NCBI GenBank assembly: GCA_038380795.1
Contig: CM076275.1
Location: 3,164,501 to 3,228,500 of the forward strand
Direction: 5' to 3'
Source: Pyrocephalus nanus
Lineage: Eukaryota > Chordata > Aves > Passeriformes > Tyrannidae
Length of the DNA: 64,000 bases
Shown: positions 1 to 11,700 of the stretch, piece by piece
How positions within the stretch are numbered: the first letter of the stretch is position 1
Layout of the letters: every line of letters starts with the position of its first letter
The notes under the pieces: generated by a model
Database searches by the model: none
The model's input: only the letters and a program-made list of their open reading frames with translations
Told to the model about the DNA's origin: nothing
Position numbers and translations under genes: made by a program

Positions 1-446
1 ATCTGTGCTGCTCTGGTGCTGTGGGTCATCTGGCCTTTGAAGGAAAACAGGCACATACTAAAACTCTCTTTATATAATATCAACATATACTGCATATGTA
101 TAAATATGTTAAAAATATCCAAACTCTAACATTTCTAAAGCATGGCTGCAACTCCTATTTGTACTGATCAAGGCTTAGCTGGTTTTATTCAACTTGGACA
201 ATTAAGCCAGGCTGGTTTAGACTGCCTTGAATCAATATAATGGAGAGTTATGCAATAGAGTGACAAGGGGAGGAAAAAACTTATTTGTAAATTTTTCTGA
301 TCCTTTTTTTCCTAATATTGCAGGTACAGCATTTTCCATCGAACTAAACCTTTCAGTAACAAACTGCTACTTAGATTTTAGGGTGCCAGAGAAGGGATCT
401 GACACAAACAACAAGCAGGAAAACAATGCCCACATCAGGGAATGTG

Positions 447-484
<38 letters not shown>
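447..484. repeat. (AAT)n microsatellite
   Basis: About 12.7 uninterrupted copies of the trinucleotide AAT/ATT (38 bp) are directly visible. The pure array is likely length-polymorphic. It creates spurious poly-Asn and poly-Tyr reading frames on the two strands (near 227-595 plus and 435-626 minus), which should not be taken as genes. Confidence 0.98.
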
Positions 485-486
<2 letters not shown>

Positions 487-687
487 AATGCAAACTTCTC
501 AAGGGCTGTCATGGGCAGCCTCAGTCCCGAGCACACTGATGGAGATGCTGCCAGAAAAATTCCTTGGAGCTTGGGAAAGCATGTGGCACCTTTAGTCTGA
601 GAGGTTTGTGCTGGATAAAATCCCAAGGCTGCCAGTCCCAGGCTATGCTATTTGCTTGAAAGAGAAAGGATTTTTAATTTTTGTGGG

Positions 688-704
688 TTTTTTTTTTTTT
701 TTTT
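688..704. repeat. Poly(T) tract, 17 nt
   Basis: Seventeen consecutive T on the plus strand. No target-site duplication or retroposed body is evident next to it, so it is recorded only as a homopolymer. Confidence 0.9.
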
Positions 705-1788
705 AGCCCTGCACAGAAAGCTCTGATATTTCCCCTCCCAAAAATGCTGCTCTCATTCTCCATGCCTTGCAGGGATGTGTGGAGTGAGAGGCAGCAGTAA
801 TTCATCAGGGCCAGGAGCTGCCTGTGGGACACAACAGCGAGTTTCATTGTTTTCCCAGCTCTTAATATCATGTTTTCGTTTTTTCTAAACTAGAATACTG
901 ATGCAAGATGCCAAATCAAGGTGATGTTAAAGCAGGTACTTTGCCTAATTCTCTCCTGACCCTTTGTTTTCCTAGTCTTGAGTTTCTCTTCTTGCAGCAC
1001 ATCTGGTACCTGTGCTGGGCCCTCAGTGACAGTCAGGCTCTCTCACCTCCTTAGAATGACTGTAAATTTGAGTTAACAAGCACCTGAGGGGTGGAAGCCA
1101 TGAGCTATTGGGTTATGACTTCACTGCCAAGGCCTTGGAAAACTCCAGGAATTCCTGACTGCAGCAAAGACTCACCTCACCCTGGCTGTGATCAGTGATG
1201 GGCAGTCACCAAGTAGGTGGCACATCCTTAGTACTGCACTTAATAAAATCTGAAAAACTTCCCTAGATGCCCCAAAACCTCCTCATTTATCTAAGCTTCC
1301 TGTGGGGAATTGCCATATGAACATCGATGTGCCAGCTCAACTTTCAAGTGTTTTTTTGTTTTTTTTTTTTGTAGCTCAGCTGAATAAGATGAAGGGTTGG
1401 TTTGCACCCTCACAAATATCCACTTGTGTCTGTTTATACATGTGCAAATTTATAACATGCATGCTTCAAAAGTGTGGTGTTCAGAACACACCCATTTATT
1501 CTGGGAGCCTTTTCCTACTAAGTTTCACTCAATTTCTTTAAGGGAGGGGGAAATCAAAATATAATCACCCAGGTTACTAAATATATCTAACTCTCAGAAT
1601 GCACAGTTGGGCCTCTGGTTTGTAAGAGCAAGGGAAAGAACTATGTCAGCCTCCAGAGCTGCAAATGATTGCAGTAATTTAGGTAAATAAGCTGTTTTTT
1701 TTCATTATAGAAAGTTTCCTTGCTGAGCTGGATGTACGATATATTTATTTTTTCATGAATATAAATGTCTACTACTGATGGAAACAGT

Positions 1789-1905
1789 CAGCTGTCACTA
1801 CAGTACAAATGCAAATTGCAAACTGATGGTTGAACAATTAAGATCTGGTGCAGGGAGCTCATTGCCGCTGGAGGACTGTAATTGAATTCCTATTGCTGTC
1901 AGACA
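1789..1905. promoter_or_regulatory. Candidate enhancer-like segment (motif cluster)
   Basis: Seen directly: a CAGCTG E-box at 1789-1794 overlapping a TGTCA core (1793-1797), a perfect POU octamer ATGCAAAT at 1809-1816, a homeodomain-type TAATTG at 1879-1884, and CTGTCA at 1896-1901. TGTCA and CTGTCA are MEIS/PBX-type half-sites and ATGCAAAT is the classic octamer of POU-domain factors. The clustering in about 115 bp suggests a developmental enhancer, but each core is short and some are expected by chance. No conservation information is available. Confidence 0.22.
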
Positions 1906-2448
1906 GGTTGAAAATTACTGTAATGAAGAGCATCAGTTTTCTACTTTACATCTCATTGTTCCCCAGCCAAGGAGCTTCGTTGTTGCAGAGGTTCCCACAA
2001 ATAGATCACTGAGAAAAGAGCAGCAGATGACAGAGGATGCTACCTGTCTTTACAGGGGAGAGTGATTAATGCTCCTCAGCTTGAGTCCCCCATGAAATCC
2101 AGGGATTTAAAATCCTGGTTGTGCTGTGTGTGCACAGAAATCAGCGATCAGACAGACAGCAGTGTACCCAAACACTGGATAATGCTGTAAATAACTGGAT
2201 AACTTGATATGGGTTTAATATCCCAAAGCCATTCACAATATAACAGACAGCCTACTCTGATAAATTTTTAAGCAATCTTTGGTTATTTGTGTGAAAGTAG
2301 ATATTTATTTTATTACTACCTCCTTTAAAATATTCAAGGTGTGCATATGCACACGTGCATGGCATCTTAATGATAAAAACTCTGAATAATCTCCAGCATG
2401 TGCAAAATTTAGAGATATATACTGAGGGATACAAACAAGAGAAGATTA

Positions 2449-2580
2449 AATTATTACTTATGAAATACATTAGTTGGTGTTAACTCCTTCTTATATAGAT
2501 ATTCCTGCTTCTGATACTGTGGGGAAAGGCATGAAATAGGGAGTTGTCTAATACTTGCAAGTATTTCATAAGTAATAATT
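2449..2580. repeat. Perfect 20-bp inverted repeat (foldback) with 92-nt spacer
   Basis: The arm at 2449-2468 (aattattacttatgaaatac) is exactly reverse-complementary to 2561-2580. Inside the arms further pairing is possible: 2469-2473 (attag) with 2548-2552 (ctaat), and 2482-2487 (aactcc) with 2540-2545 (ggagtt), separated by asymmetric bulges. The stretch can therefore fold into a long imperfect hairpin. There is no clear target-site duplication outside the arms and no transposon family I recognise. Possible explanations are a small foldback/MITE relic, a template-switch mutation, or a structured RNA segment. Confidence 0.95.
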
Positions 2581-5515
2581 GGAGGGGTCAGCTTTGCTTT
2601 GAAAAGGGAGCTGAAAATTTGTCAGCATCTAAGATGCATTGGAGAGTCTGCTGAGGGGATGAAGTTCCTGATGAAACATTTTGATGTGCAATCTGTCTGG
2701 CCAGGCCTGTCCCTGGTGTGGCAGCAGGCTGGAGATGTGTTCACACACTACAGGTGTGGATCCAGCAGCACAGAGAGAGAGCACCTGCTCCATCTCAGCA
2801 GCTGCAAAACCTTTTGTGAGATTAGGTCAGAGATGCCATATGTTATGAAATTTAGTTGAATTTGAAATATTGCTGTTGTGAGTAATTCTGCCTGTTTAAT
2901 TTCCAATTGCCCTGCTCAGTGTGATTGTGCATATGTTCCAGTGTATTAAATGTGAAAGGAGAGGGAACATTCTGGAATACAACGTGCTGTAGTTGGAACT
3001 GTCATTTTACAATTTAAAATAGCACAGTAGAAAAATAAAATTGAGGGTTTTGCACAGCTTTTCTTGCCTATTTTCTCATTCTCAGAGGTCCTGCATGTAT
3101 TCCATCCATGAGTGTTTCTACCCCACCATAAAAATGAAGACAAAATGGGAATTTTCCTGCTTGCTCTGGAAGCCACCTAGCTCAGATGCTGACGAAGGAA
3201 AAGCACCTTTTAGCCAGCCCAATTTCAGTTATTTTCGGTCTTGTGTAGTATGAATTTCTTGCTCTTGTGATCATCAGAGCTCATTAGTAACCTGGCTGTA
3301 AATGAATCCATTTGCTTTGCACCAGCAGTGAACTCTCAACACAAAATTTCCTGATTGACCATTGTTAACTTTGATTTCCACGGTGGAAGTGTAAATCCAT
3401 CTGGATGCTGCACCATAATTCCATTGTCACATGGAATATTTAGTACTCCTCCACAGAATTTAATGCAGTATTTATTATTTCTGTAGATACCAGCAGCTGA
3501 AGGTTCTATCCAGCTCTTAATGCTTCAAGAGCCATTAGATCAAAAGCAGAGGAGCAGCACTTCAAAACAGATGTAGTTCTCTTTAAGGCACTCCAGTGCT
3601 ACAAACTTTGTGCTGATGCAGAGGTGGTAATGACAAACAGCTTCCTTTTGGCAAAAGCAAACCAATTACAATCTAATCAGTGCTACACCCCAGCAGCTAA
3701 ATAATTCATGGTATTGGCAGAAGGTTTCTGTTCCATAAGTCTTTTCAGTCCAATACAGTGGGATGTAAATAGATCAGAAGAGTGAGATCCATCTCCTCCC
3801 TTATTAAGAGGTTATTGGATATTAATGGGAAAACGCTCCCAGATACAGGGGTTTCCAGTGCATCATATGATGTGCTTCAAAAGCCACATAATCAAGTGCC
3901 TCAAATTAAAATGCTCTTACTTGCAGGGGATGGTTTCATCCTTGATGAATGCTGGAATTCTAAGCTTTGCTCCAAGTAACAAAGACCATTTTCTGTGGGA
4001 TGATGAATGATGTGCTCAGAGTGGGTCATTTAACAGCAAGCTACACACAGACTGTACCCTTTTCCAGGCTAATAGTTTTGCAACCAGTAATTGCTTGATT
4101 TTGGCACCTGACACCTCTCATTGAAAAGATTTTTTTTGCTCATGATGAAAGAATACCAGGATTTCTGGAAAGCTCAGCTCTTTCTGAGATCCTGTCAGCT
4201 GTGCAATGTATTCCAGGTTGGCAAAGGTTGGGGAATTTAAAGCCTGTACCTCCCCTGGGAGGAGAACTCAGCCCATTTGATAAAGGCAGGTGATCTTGTT
4301 GTCCTTACCTTGAAAAGTGGTATCTTATACACAGTAGGAAAGAGCCATCAAGCCAGAAGCCCACCTTTCCAAAAAAATACTTTTTCTTGCTTACAGTGGT
4401 TATTTTTTCAGTAAAAAACAGAGCAGACAGTGTGTAGTTGCTTTCTCCCTGCACATCTCTGCTCACCTATGACCTTCTGCTTCCCTGGACACTTTATTAT
4501 TCCCCATCTTCATCATCTGCTGTTATTTGCTGTCTTCATCTGCCCCTGATTCCTGAGCAAATGGTGCACACAGTGGACACAGAGGTGAAATTATCTGATG
4601 GCACCAGAGGGCAGGTTTGGTAGAGGAGGTATTTTAAGTGGCTAAAGGTCATGTTCTTCATTCCACTTGCAGCTCTAAAAGCTATTCTAGTGCTGGGCCA
4701 AGCATTCAGGTTTTATACTCCTGTTGCTTATTTACTGGAGAACACCAGAAAACCACAGTGGTAACAGCTGGGGGCTGATTGGAGTGACTTGAAGGATATC
4801 CAGTTCCCACTGTGTGGCCCAATCTCTGTGAATAAGATTAAGAAACAATCCCTATTATGAAAGGATTTCTTACAACTTCCAGCTCATTGGATTTGTTCCA
4901 CCATGAAATGACATTTCATGTGGCCAATTTCCACGAGCACCAAGCCAGGCTTGCCTGCTTTCTGCCTTCCCAGGAAAGCTCTTCCACAGGGTATGAGGTG
5001 TGTTTGTCAGATGCAGTCCTGGCTGCCATCTGAGGAAAAAACCTGGCACCAGAAGCAATAAGGAGGTTTGTTCCTCAATATGATATTCTGAATGCCAAAA
5101 TTGTGTTTAAATCAGGGGTTTTTTTTGTTTTGTTTTTTTTTGTTCTAGACTTAATGACACATAATCAGCTGCTTTATTTTCTTTCAGTAATTCATAAAAA
5201 GTCTCCAGTTTTGGTAATCTCAGGGGTTGTTTTCCCTTGAAGGTACATCTACCTCTATAAAGAGGAAACAAAGTCTGGTTTTGGAACATCTTTTTGCACA
5301 GAGGAAGACAGAGTCTTGTGGGTTATCCTTACTTCAGCTAGGAAAAAAAAAAGCCATTCATACTTCAATTTCTTTCTTTTTTTTTTTTTTTTTAAACCAC
5401 ATCTTTTTCCTGTAAAAGGAACTCTATCACTGTTTAAATCAAGAACAACAGTGGTTTTCAACTGCCACGGGTGCAATTCCTTTTATAAACTTAAAAAAAA
5501 AAAAAAATAGAATAA
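2581..5515. other. Non-coding single-copy DNA
   Basis: Open frames are all below 90 codons and unlike any known protein. The distal end is rich in homopolymers: a T/G run at 5119-5143, T17 at 5377-5393 and A15 at 5493-5507. I see no transposon signature. It is interpreted as intergenic or intronic. Confidence 0.6.
5377..5507. repeat. Paired poly(T) and poly(A) tracts
   Basis: A T17 tract (5377-5393) is followed by an A15 tract (5493-5507) about 100 bp downstream. They are complementary and could pair in a transcript. No retroposon body or target-site duplication is evident. Confidence 0.85.
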
Positions 5516-5740
5516 AACATTGCCGTGGTGCTGTCACGGTTTGAGTCTGCAGCAAGGGCCGCATTTACAAGATAAAAACTGGCAGATCAAACAAACAGAT
5601 TCAACTATCAGTTCTGGATGAACTCAAATGCTTATTGACATAACTTGATATTGACCCCAAGAGAACAGTTAATTAAATGGTCTCAGCAGTGAGCGTTGAA
5701 AACGTTCTCTGCCACGGACGTGTCCTTGTTCTGTGCTGGG
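5516..5740. promoter_or_regulatory. Candidate conserved regulatory segment
   Basis: The stretch contains TTAATTAA at 5669-5676, AACGTT at 5701-5706 (an exact 6-bp palindrome) and several retained CpG sites (near 5524, 5537, 5560, 5694, 5703, 5715 and 5719) in otherwise CpG-poor DNA. CpG retention with homeodomain-type cores can mark constrained non-coding sequence. This is inference from composition only. A weak resemblance of its start to an avian LTR terminus was considered and rejected. Confidence 0.2.
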
Positions 5741-8700
5741 TCTGAGCAGCCCAGGGAGCAGCCCAGGAAATATTTTTGCCTTCACCACCCTTGTCCTGCT
5801 CTAAAAACGTGGCAGAAGCTCCGCTGTGGTTTTTCTCCAGTGCTGATTTTCCTGAGGAGGATTTTAAAATTCAGATTTTTAGAGCCAAATTCGCTCCTGC
5901 CATATGTGCAGAAGCACTTACATCATTGCCAGCGTTGATAGGAGGGAACGAGCGAGATCCCTGCTTTTGATGCATTTGTCCATTGATTTTGTGATCGGGA
6001 AAACAAACATTGAGCTTGTTTATCTTTATATCTTTCTCTTTAATATTTATGACATAAAAAAGTGTCTGTGTTGCCCACTTACATGGCAAAAAAAAGTGCT
6101 CATTCTTAAGCCATTGCAGAGCTTTAACAAAAAAAAAAAAAATCACCCCGGTATTAAAACACTTTCTTCTGCAAAAAAACACTTAGCAAAGTGAGGTGCA
6201 CAAGGAAGGTGTGGAAGTTGTTGTCTGGAAGTATTAGGCTTCCTTGCCTGCTCACAGGGGATAAGTAATAATTTCAAGCCTGTAATATCTTCTTTAGAAA
6301 AAAAAAAAAAAAGAGAAATGGTAGATGCTGGGGAGGCTTCTCATTTTTCAGGGACCTGAAGTCTCTCAGCAGAGTTTCTAGTCATCTATCTGCTCACTGC
6401 CTTCTTTTGCAAAGTTTCCTGGGTGTTTTGGAGCCTTTCCCAGCGGTGACAGTGATGGGAGGACAGTAGTGACCTCAGGTGGCTTCAGAAGTGGAAGGGC
6501 ACAGCTTTCTGAAGTTTACTGGGGGGGAAAAAAAGCCACACCAGACAACCAAACCTCGGTCTGTTTATCTGTGAATAAAAGGAAAATGTGATTTATTGTT
6601 AGATAGTCTGGCACTTCATGTCCCAGCTCCCCGAGTGCCTGTGCTGTACCTGCCAGGGTCTGCAGGAACATTCTGTGCCCTGCTCTTGCCAGAAGTGGGG
6701 CAGATCCTGCTGCCCCAGAGTCAAGGTGTGTTGGACATCCACCCCAGGGAGCTCCTTGGGGTGCTGGAGGGGGCATCAAGAGATTTGGTGGTGCTTCTGT
6801 CACTGGCAATTAACTCTGAGGCTGTTGTTAAAGGCAGTTCTTGGCCTGGCACGAGCTGCCCAAGTGTTGCAGAGGCAAAAAGTCCTTGTGTGTGGAATCC
6901 TTCCAGTGATCCTGCATCCCCATCCTTCCCTAAAAGCCAGTGTGTATGCCATGTGTAGGCTCCTCTGTCCCAGGGTAGCACTAACATGTTGTGTGCCAAA
7001 AGCACTGCCATCCTTTTTTGGGGGGGGATAATGGAATGGGCTGTGTTTTTCCCAGCTGCTGATCTATCTGTGCCCTGCCAGTCTGTGCCAGTTGCTGCCT
7101 CTGCCAGCGGGCACTCCCGCTTCTTTGCCCCAGCCATAACTGTTAAATTAACTTTCAGATATTCAAAACAGCTTGCAGGGATTTGGCCACGTAATTTCTT
7201 CTGACATTAGTGGAAGATGCATGATTAAAACCCAGCTCGGTGGCCTGAAATTGTCCCTGCTGGTGCTGTGCTTTCACCTTCTCCTGGCACCAGCAGCGCC
7301 TCGGGGCAGCCGGGGCTCTCGCAGGCAGATGGGCTGGAGGGCAGGGAAGGGACCTCTGCCACTTCTGCCCACTGCAGAGATTCCTCATCCTGCTCACTCT
7401 GGTCACACTGAACAGGAGAATCTCCTCTGCAAAATGACAATTAACCAAGCAGGAGGTGGTGTGGGAAGGAACGTGGATGAAAGGCGAGGTGGAAAAGAAA
7501 GCCCTGACAGAGCTTGAGTTGTGCTTCCTTGGTTTTATTCTCTCCCAGCTTAGTCCTGTCTTCTCTAGTGCAAATTTCCAGTGAATTGCAGCACATCCTG
7601 CGTGGCCACCTCCCCAGATGACTGGTTAGCCAGAGAAAGGCTGTGTAATTTCTAAGGCTTTAACCCTTTGTTTATACTCTTCATAAAAATAAGTACAGAT
7701 TGACCAGGCAACACCAGGACTGCTCTTAGGAAAGATTACAAAAAAAGTGTCCCAAAACAACTCTCCTCCCTTTTCCACTCACATGAAAAGTGCTTTTATA
7801 CTTCTTTGGGGGGAAATAAGACTATTTCAGCTCCTCTCTGTTCCTGGGAAATATGTGGTGGTGCTGCTGCTGCCCCAGGGGTTGTTCACAGCAGTTTCCT
7901 GCCATAACAAATAACAGGCAACACAACTCTGAGGAAAATTTGGAGAGGATGGATAATCTCTGGTCTCTGGACAGAAAAAAAATCCAAAATTTGAAATACC
8001 TCTTTCTGAGAAGCATTTTGATTTAAAATTTGGCCTTTTGATGTAATTTAGATTTCAGCAAGAAACTCTCAAAAAGAACATTGGACAAAACCCCCCCAAG
8101 TAATTTCTTTCTCTTTACTCAGTAATAAAAATGAAAGTTATCATTGTTTCTCATTTTGAAGCAGAATTAGAAATCCATAGTTACATGATTGTTGCAAGCA
8201 CTGTGGACATGATTAACTGTCTGTAACAGACAGTCTATATTATATTTTTGCAATGCAATCCCTTTGCTCCCATCCCATTATCATAGCAAAAGTAATTCCA
8301 GAGTTATTTGTAGTTCTAGGACAATGAAGAATGGCAGGGCTTTCCTCATGGGTTCTAACCCTGCACTGCATCTCCCTGAGGAGCACACTCAGGGCCTGGG
8401 GCAGCTCAGGAGGGGTCAGATAAGATGAATTTGAGGATTGGGTTTGGTTTTCTCCCATCCTGGGGGCATTCAAAGGGTCTCTGTGCTCCCTGCCTGCTGA
8501 TATATGTAGAGAATTTCCATATCTTCTGAGGACAGAAAAGTGCCCTCGTTCCTCCCCAGCTCTCCTCTGCCACCATCCAGGACTATCCTGTTCCTGTCTG
8601 TCTGAGTTGGTTCCTTGGCTAAAATTGAAGGAAGAGTGGAGGGCAGTTTGTAATGCAGAGTGAGACATTCACTTTCAGAATAAAGCTTCAGAATATTTTC
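5741..8700. other. Non-coding DNA, moderately GC-rich in its centre
   Basis: The 6600-7500 part is visibly richer in G+C and gives overlapping frames of 114-138 codons on both strands (for example 6618-7031 plus and 6721-7137 minus). They antagonise each other and resemble no family. Tracts include A14 at 6129-6142, A15 at 6298-6312, G7A7 at 6521-6534 and G8 at 7020-7027. No gene is supported. Confidence 0.55.
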
Positions 8701-11700
8701 AGTCAATTAATTGTTCTATTCTTCCTCTGCAAAGTCATCCAATATAACCACGGTGACTTACCAGGGAGCCAATGGAAAGTGGTAAAAATGCCTGAAAAGG
8801 AAAAAAGAGAAAATACAAAGAACTGAATCATAATAACAATCTAAGGATACAATAGATTTCATCAATTAGAGACAAACTTTTTTGTCAGAATATCTTGCTG
8901 GCATTTTTCCCTAAATATAATAGAATATTTGTGTTTTAATTATCTGTGGTGATAAGTGAGATCTGTGAGAGCTATTAGAGAGACATTATTAAATTCTGCA
9001 TCCAGTAAGGAGATAATGATACCAATTTCATGTCTGAGTTCCAGTTTTGTAACTGTTTCTCACTAGAACAATAATCCAGCAGGGCTTCAGAATCTTCCTT
9101 TGGCTTTACACCCTCTGCTGTAACGTGTTAATGAGCAATCATTTATGGTGATAACAAATCATCCAGCATGAAGCACTGGAGCAGAACAAAGCATTGGCAG
9201 TGCTGTTCTGCCTGGTTAAACAAAGGACAGGTTAAGATGTTGGAGTGGAAGAATGTATTCAAAATGTGTTCACAGCATCATAACTCTCCTGGAATGATGA
9301 CTGTTTGTGGTGGCTTCACTTCCAGAAGTCACTGTTTGCTTCTTTTTCACAGCATGCAGCTTGATTTCCCTCAGTGTGTGGCAGTCCCCCAGGCAGCATT
9401 CTGGCAGCTTTGGGCCATAGTTAGTTGGTTCCTTCACTCACTTGAAAGTAAGAAAAATAAATAAAAAAATCAATTATTCCCCGAGTGTGCCCAGGCTGGA
9501 ATTGATGCTTTAGGGAACTTGGCCTCCCTGTTCCAAGGTGGAAGATGTGTTTGAGCTGTGTCCTCAGGCTGGGTTATTTCACCAGCTAAGATACATCCCC
9601 TGGTACAGCAGCCACTCCATGGAACACAACAGAGCTCATTTTCCAAGCTGTGAAGGAAACTGTCACAGTTTGGGTTCCTCCTCCCCTCACAATCACAACA
9701 CATATTGTATTAGCTCAGTTGTGATTCACAGGCTCGGTGTTTATGAGCTCCTTGTGAGTGTGTTTTCCTGAAAGGAGCTTTGGCAGCTGCTGAAGGTTTT
9801 CAGGGATAAAAATACATTCTGGGTGATTCAAACTGTGCCTGGGCTTATCAGAACAGGAGAGCAAAGTTTGTGTCTTGGGATAAGAGGTGCTTTCATCTGA
9901 AGAAACAAGTCAGTCTGCTACAGCTTATTTCAGAGAAAAACCCAAACAATTAATAGAATGTTTGTTTATTGCTGCAATTCCCACAGGAGAGAACCCAAAA
10001 AGGTTTTATTTGGCTGAGTTACTGCTATATTCCACCTGGCAAAACTCTGACTCAAATGTGAAAGCTGGGGTTAAACATTTCTGAACCCTGGGAGCTCAGA
10101 ACAGGATTTGGAAGGGGTTTAGCCTATTTTCATGTACCTGTTTTCTTTTACAGTCAGATGTTTCTGTATTTTACTTCTGTACATTGTGTCTGACCACAGG
10201 GGAGGCAGCCCAGACCATCTTGAAAGCAGCCTCAGTTCCGCATTTCATTTTAATCACAAATGTAGCTCACTTAATTCTTGTACTTCAGTCTGTGTACATC
10301 TGCACATATAAAACCTGTAGCAGTGCCTAAACCACTTCTGCTGTCACTTATGGTCCCAACACACTTCTTATTTTAAAGCAGGAGATCTTTAGGGCAGTGA
10401 TTTTTCTTACTGTGGCATTGTGTGTTCTCGTGTGTAATGCAGAAATCAAAGCTCTATTTTCTGGTAGAACATCAAAGTAATGATGATAACAGCATTGGAG
10501 GGATAGTCTGACTATCAACACTGTGGAGTCTTTTACAGATTGCTCTGTGTCAAATGAGGTGAGCTCTCTTGCCTCAGGTGGGTGAATTCAAGTTTGAAAT
10601 TTAGTGGTGCCCTCTCAGCACCTTGAATATCTTACACACTGTGGATGAGGAATTTATTTAGCATAAATTGAAATCAACTGCACTTGTGGTGTTCTGCTGT
10701 GAATCTCCCCCTGTGCAGAACTGGACCTTGCAGTTGGTTTAGAAGAAAGAGTTTGCTCTAGCAATCAGCTTAGCTCCCATGGACACCATGGGGAGTTTTG
10801 CTCTGAAAAGGCTCCAAGAAATTCAGTAATATCCCATTAAACTGCTGTCAAGGCATCCCTTCAGAACAAGACTGGAATGCTATATCACTCATTCTGATCC
10901 AAATTAATTGATGGCTGTTTTGCTTCTTCTTAATCAAAGGTCTGCAATGAGCCACATGCATCAATTATATCTAAATATGCACCAAAGAGCATTTGATAAC
11001 TTCTTGTCTACGAGAGTTAGAAGGTTGGAGATACAAGGAGATTTCATGTCAATGCTGTGGTTTCACAGCCAGTGGTGTCTGAACTGGGGTTAGCAGCTCA
11101 CCCCTTGGCTTCCCCAGGTGCTATTTCCACGTGGCTTTATAAACTCTTGTTGTTTGTCACCCAAAAACTGCTCAGGTACATTGTCAGCCTGGTGGGAACG
11201 ATGGTGCAGGCAGGGAGTACACTTGGCATTCCAGTGGCACCTCTGCAGACCAAGTTTGAGGCACTCAGGACTTGGAAGGGGTGAGGAGGGAAGAGCCTCC
11301 CCTTCCTGCTTGATGTGATGATCAGTGGATCCTGGAGCTTGCAGAATTTCAGGCAGGAAAACAAGAGGGCACTGATGGATTAGGAAAGGAGTAGGATCCT
11401 TTAATCCCCTCAAAATAAGTGATAAGCCCTGCAGAGCTACGAGGTCACAGAATCCATTCTGGAACAGTAATGCACCTCTTGCTGTGCACAAAGGATTGTT
11501 CCAACATATCCTGATATCAGTGGCCAGCCCCAATTCCTGGGTGCTGTACTGGGAAGAGCTTTCCCAGACAAAGGTTTTCATTGGCAAAATCAATTTTTCA
11601 AGTCTGTACATCTGCCTGTTTATAAACTATCACTCTGAAAAGAATAAATCCCTTTAAATCCCAAATGCTGTTGGCTTACTGACAGCCCAAAATCTTAATT

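Larger units (their letters stand above)
1..2448. other. Non-coding single-copy DNA, AT-rich
   Basis: No frame here resembles a known protein and no RNA gene is recognisable. The stretch holds an (AAT)n microsatellite, a T17 tract at 688-704, T-rich runs near 1352-1371 and 1696-1704, and a motif-rich segment at 1789-1905 described separately. It is interpreted as intergenic or intronic DNA. Confidence 0.6.

Noticed and set aside
227..595. 122-codon frame with poly-Asn
   Set aside because: It is produced by the (AAT)n microsatellite and is not a plausible gene.
5533..5560. TGTCACGGTTTGAG resembling the start of an avian LTR
   Set aside because: Similarity lasts only about 12-14 bases. No LTR body, matching terminus or target duplication follows.
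11090..11611. 173-codon minus-strand frame
   Set aside because: No known motif. Several shorter plus- and minus-strand frames overlap it, and no splice or promoter context supports it.
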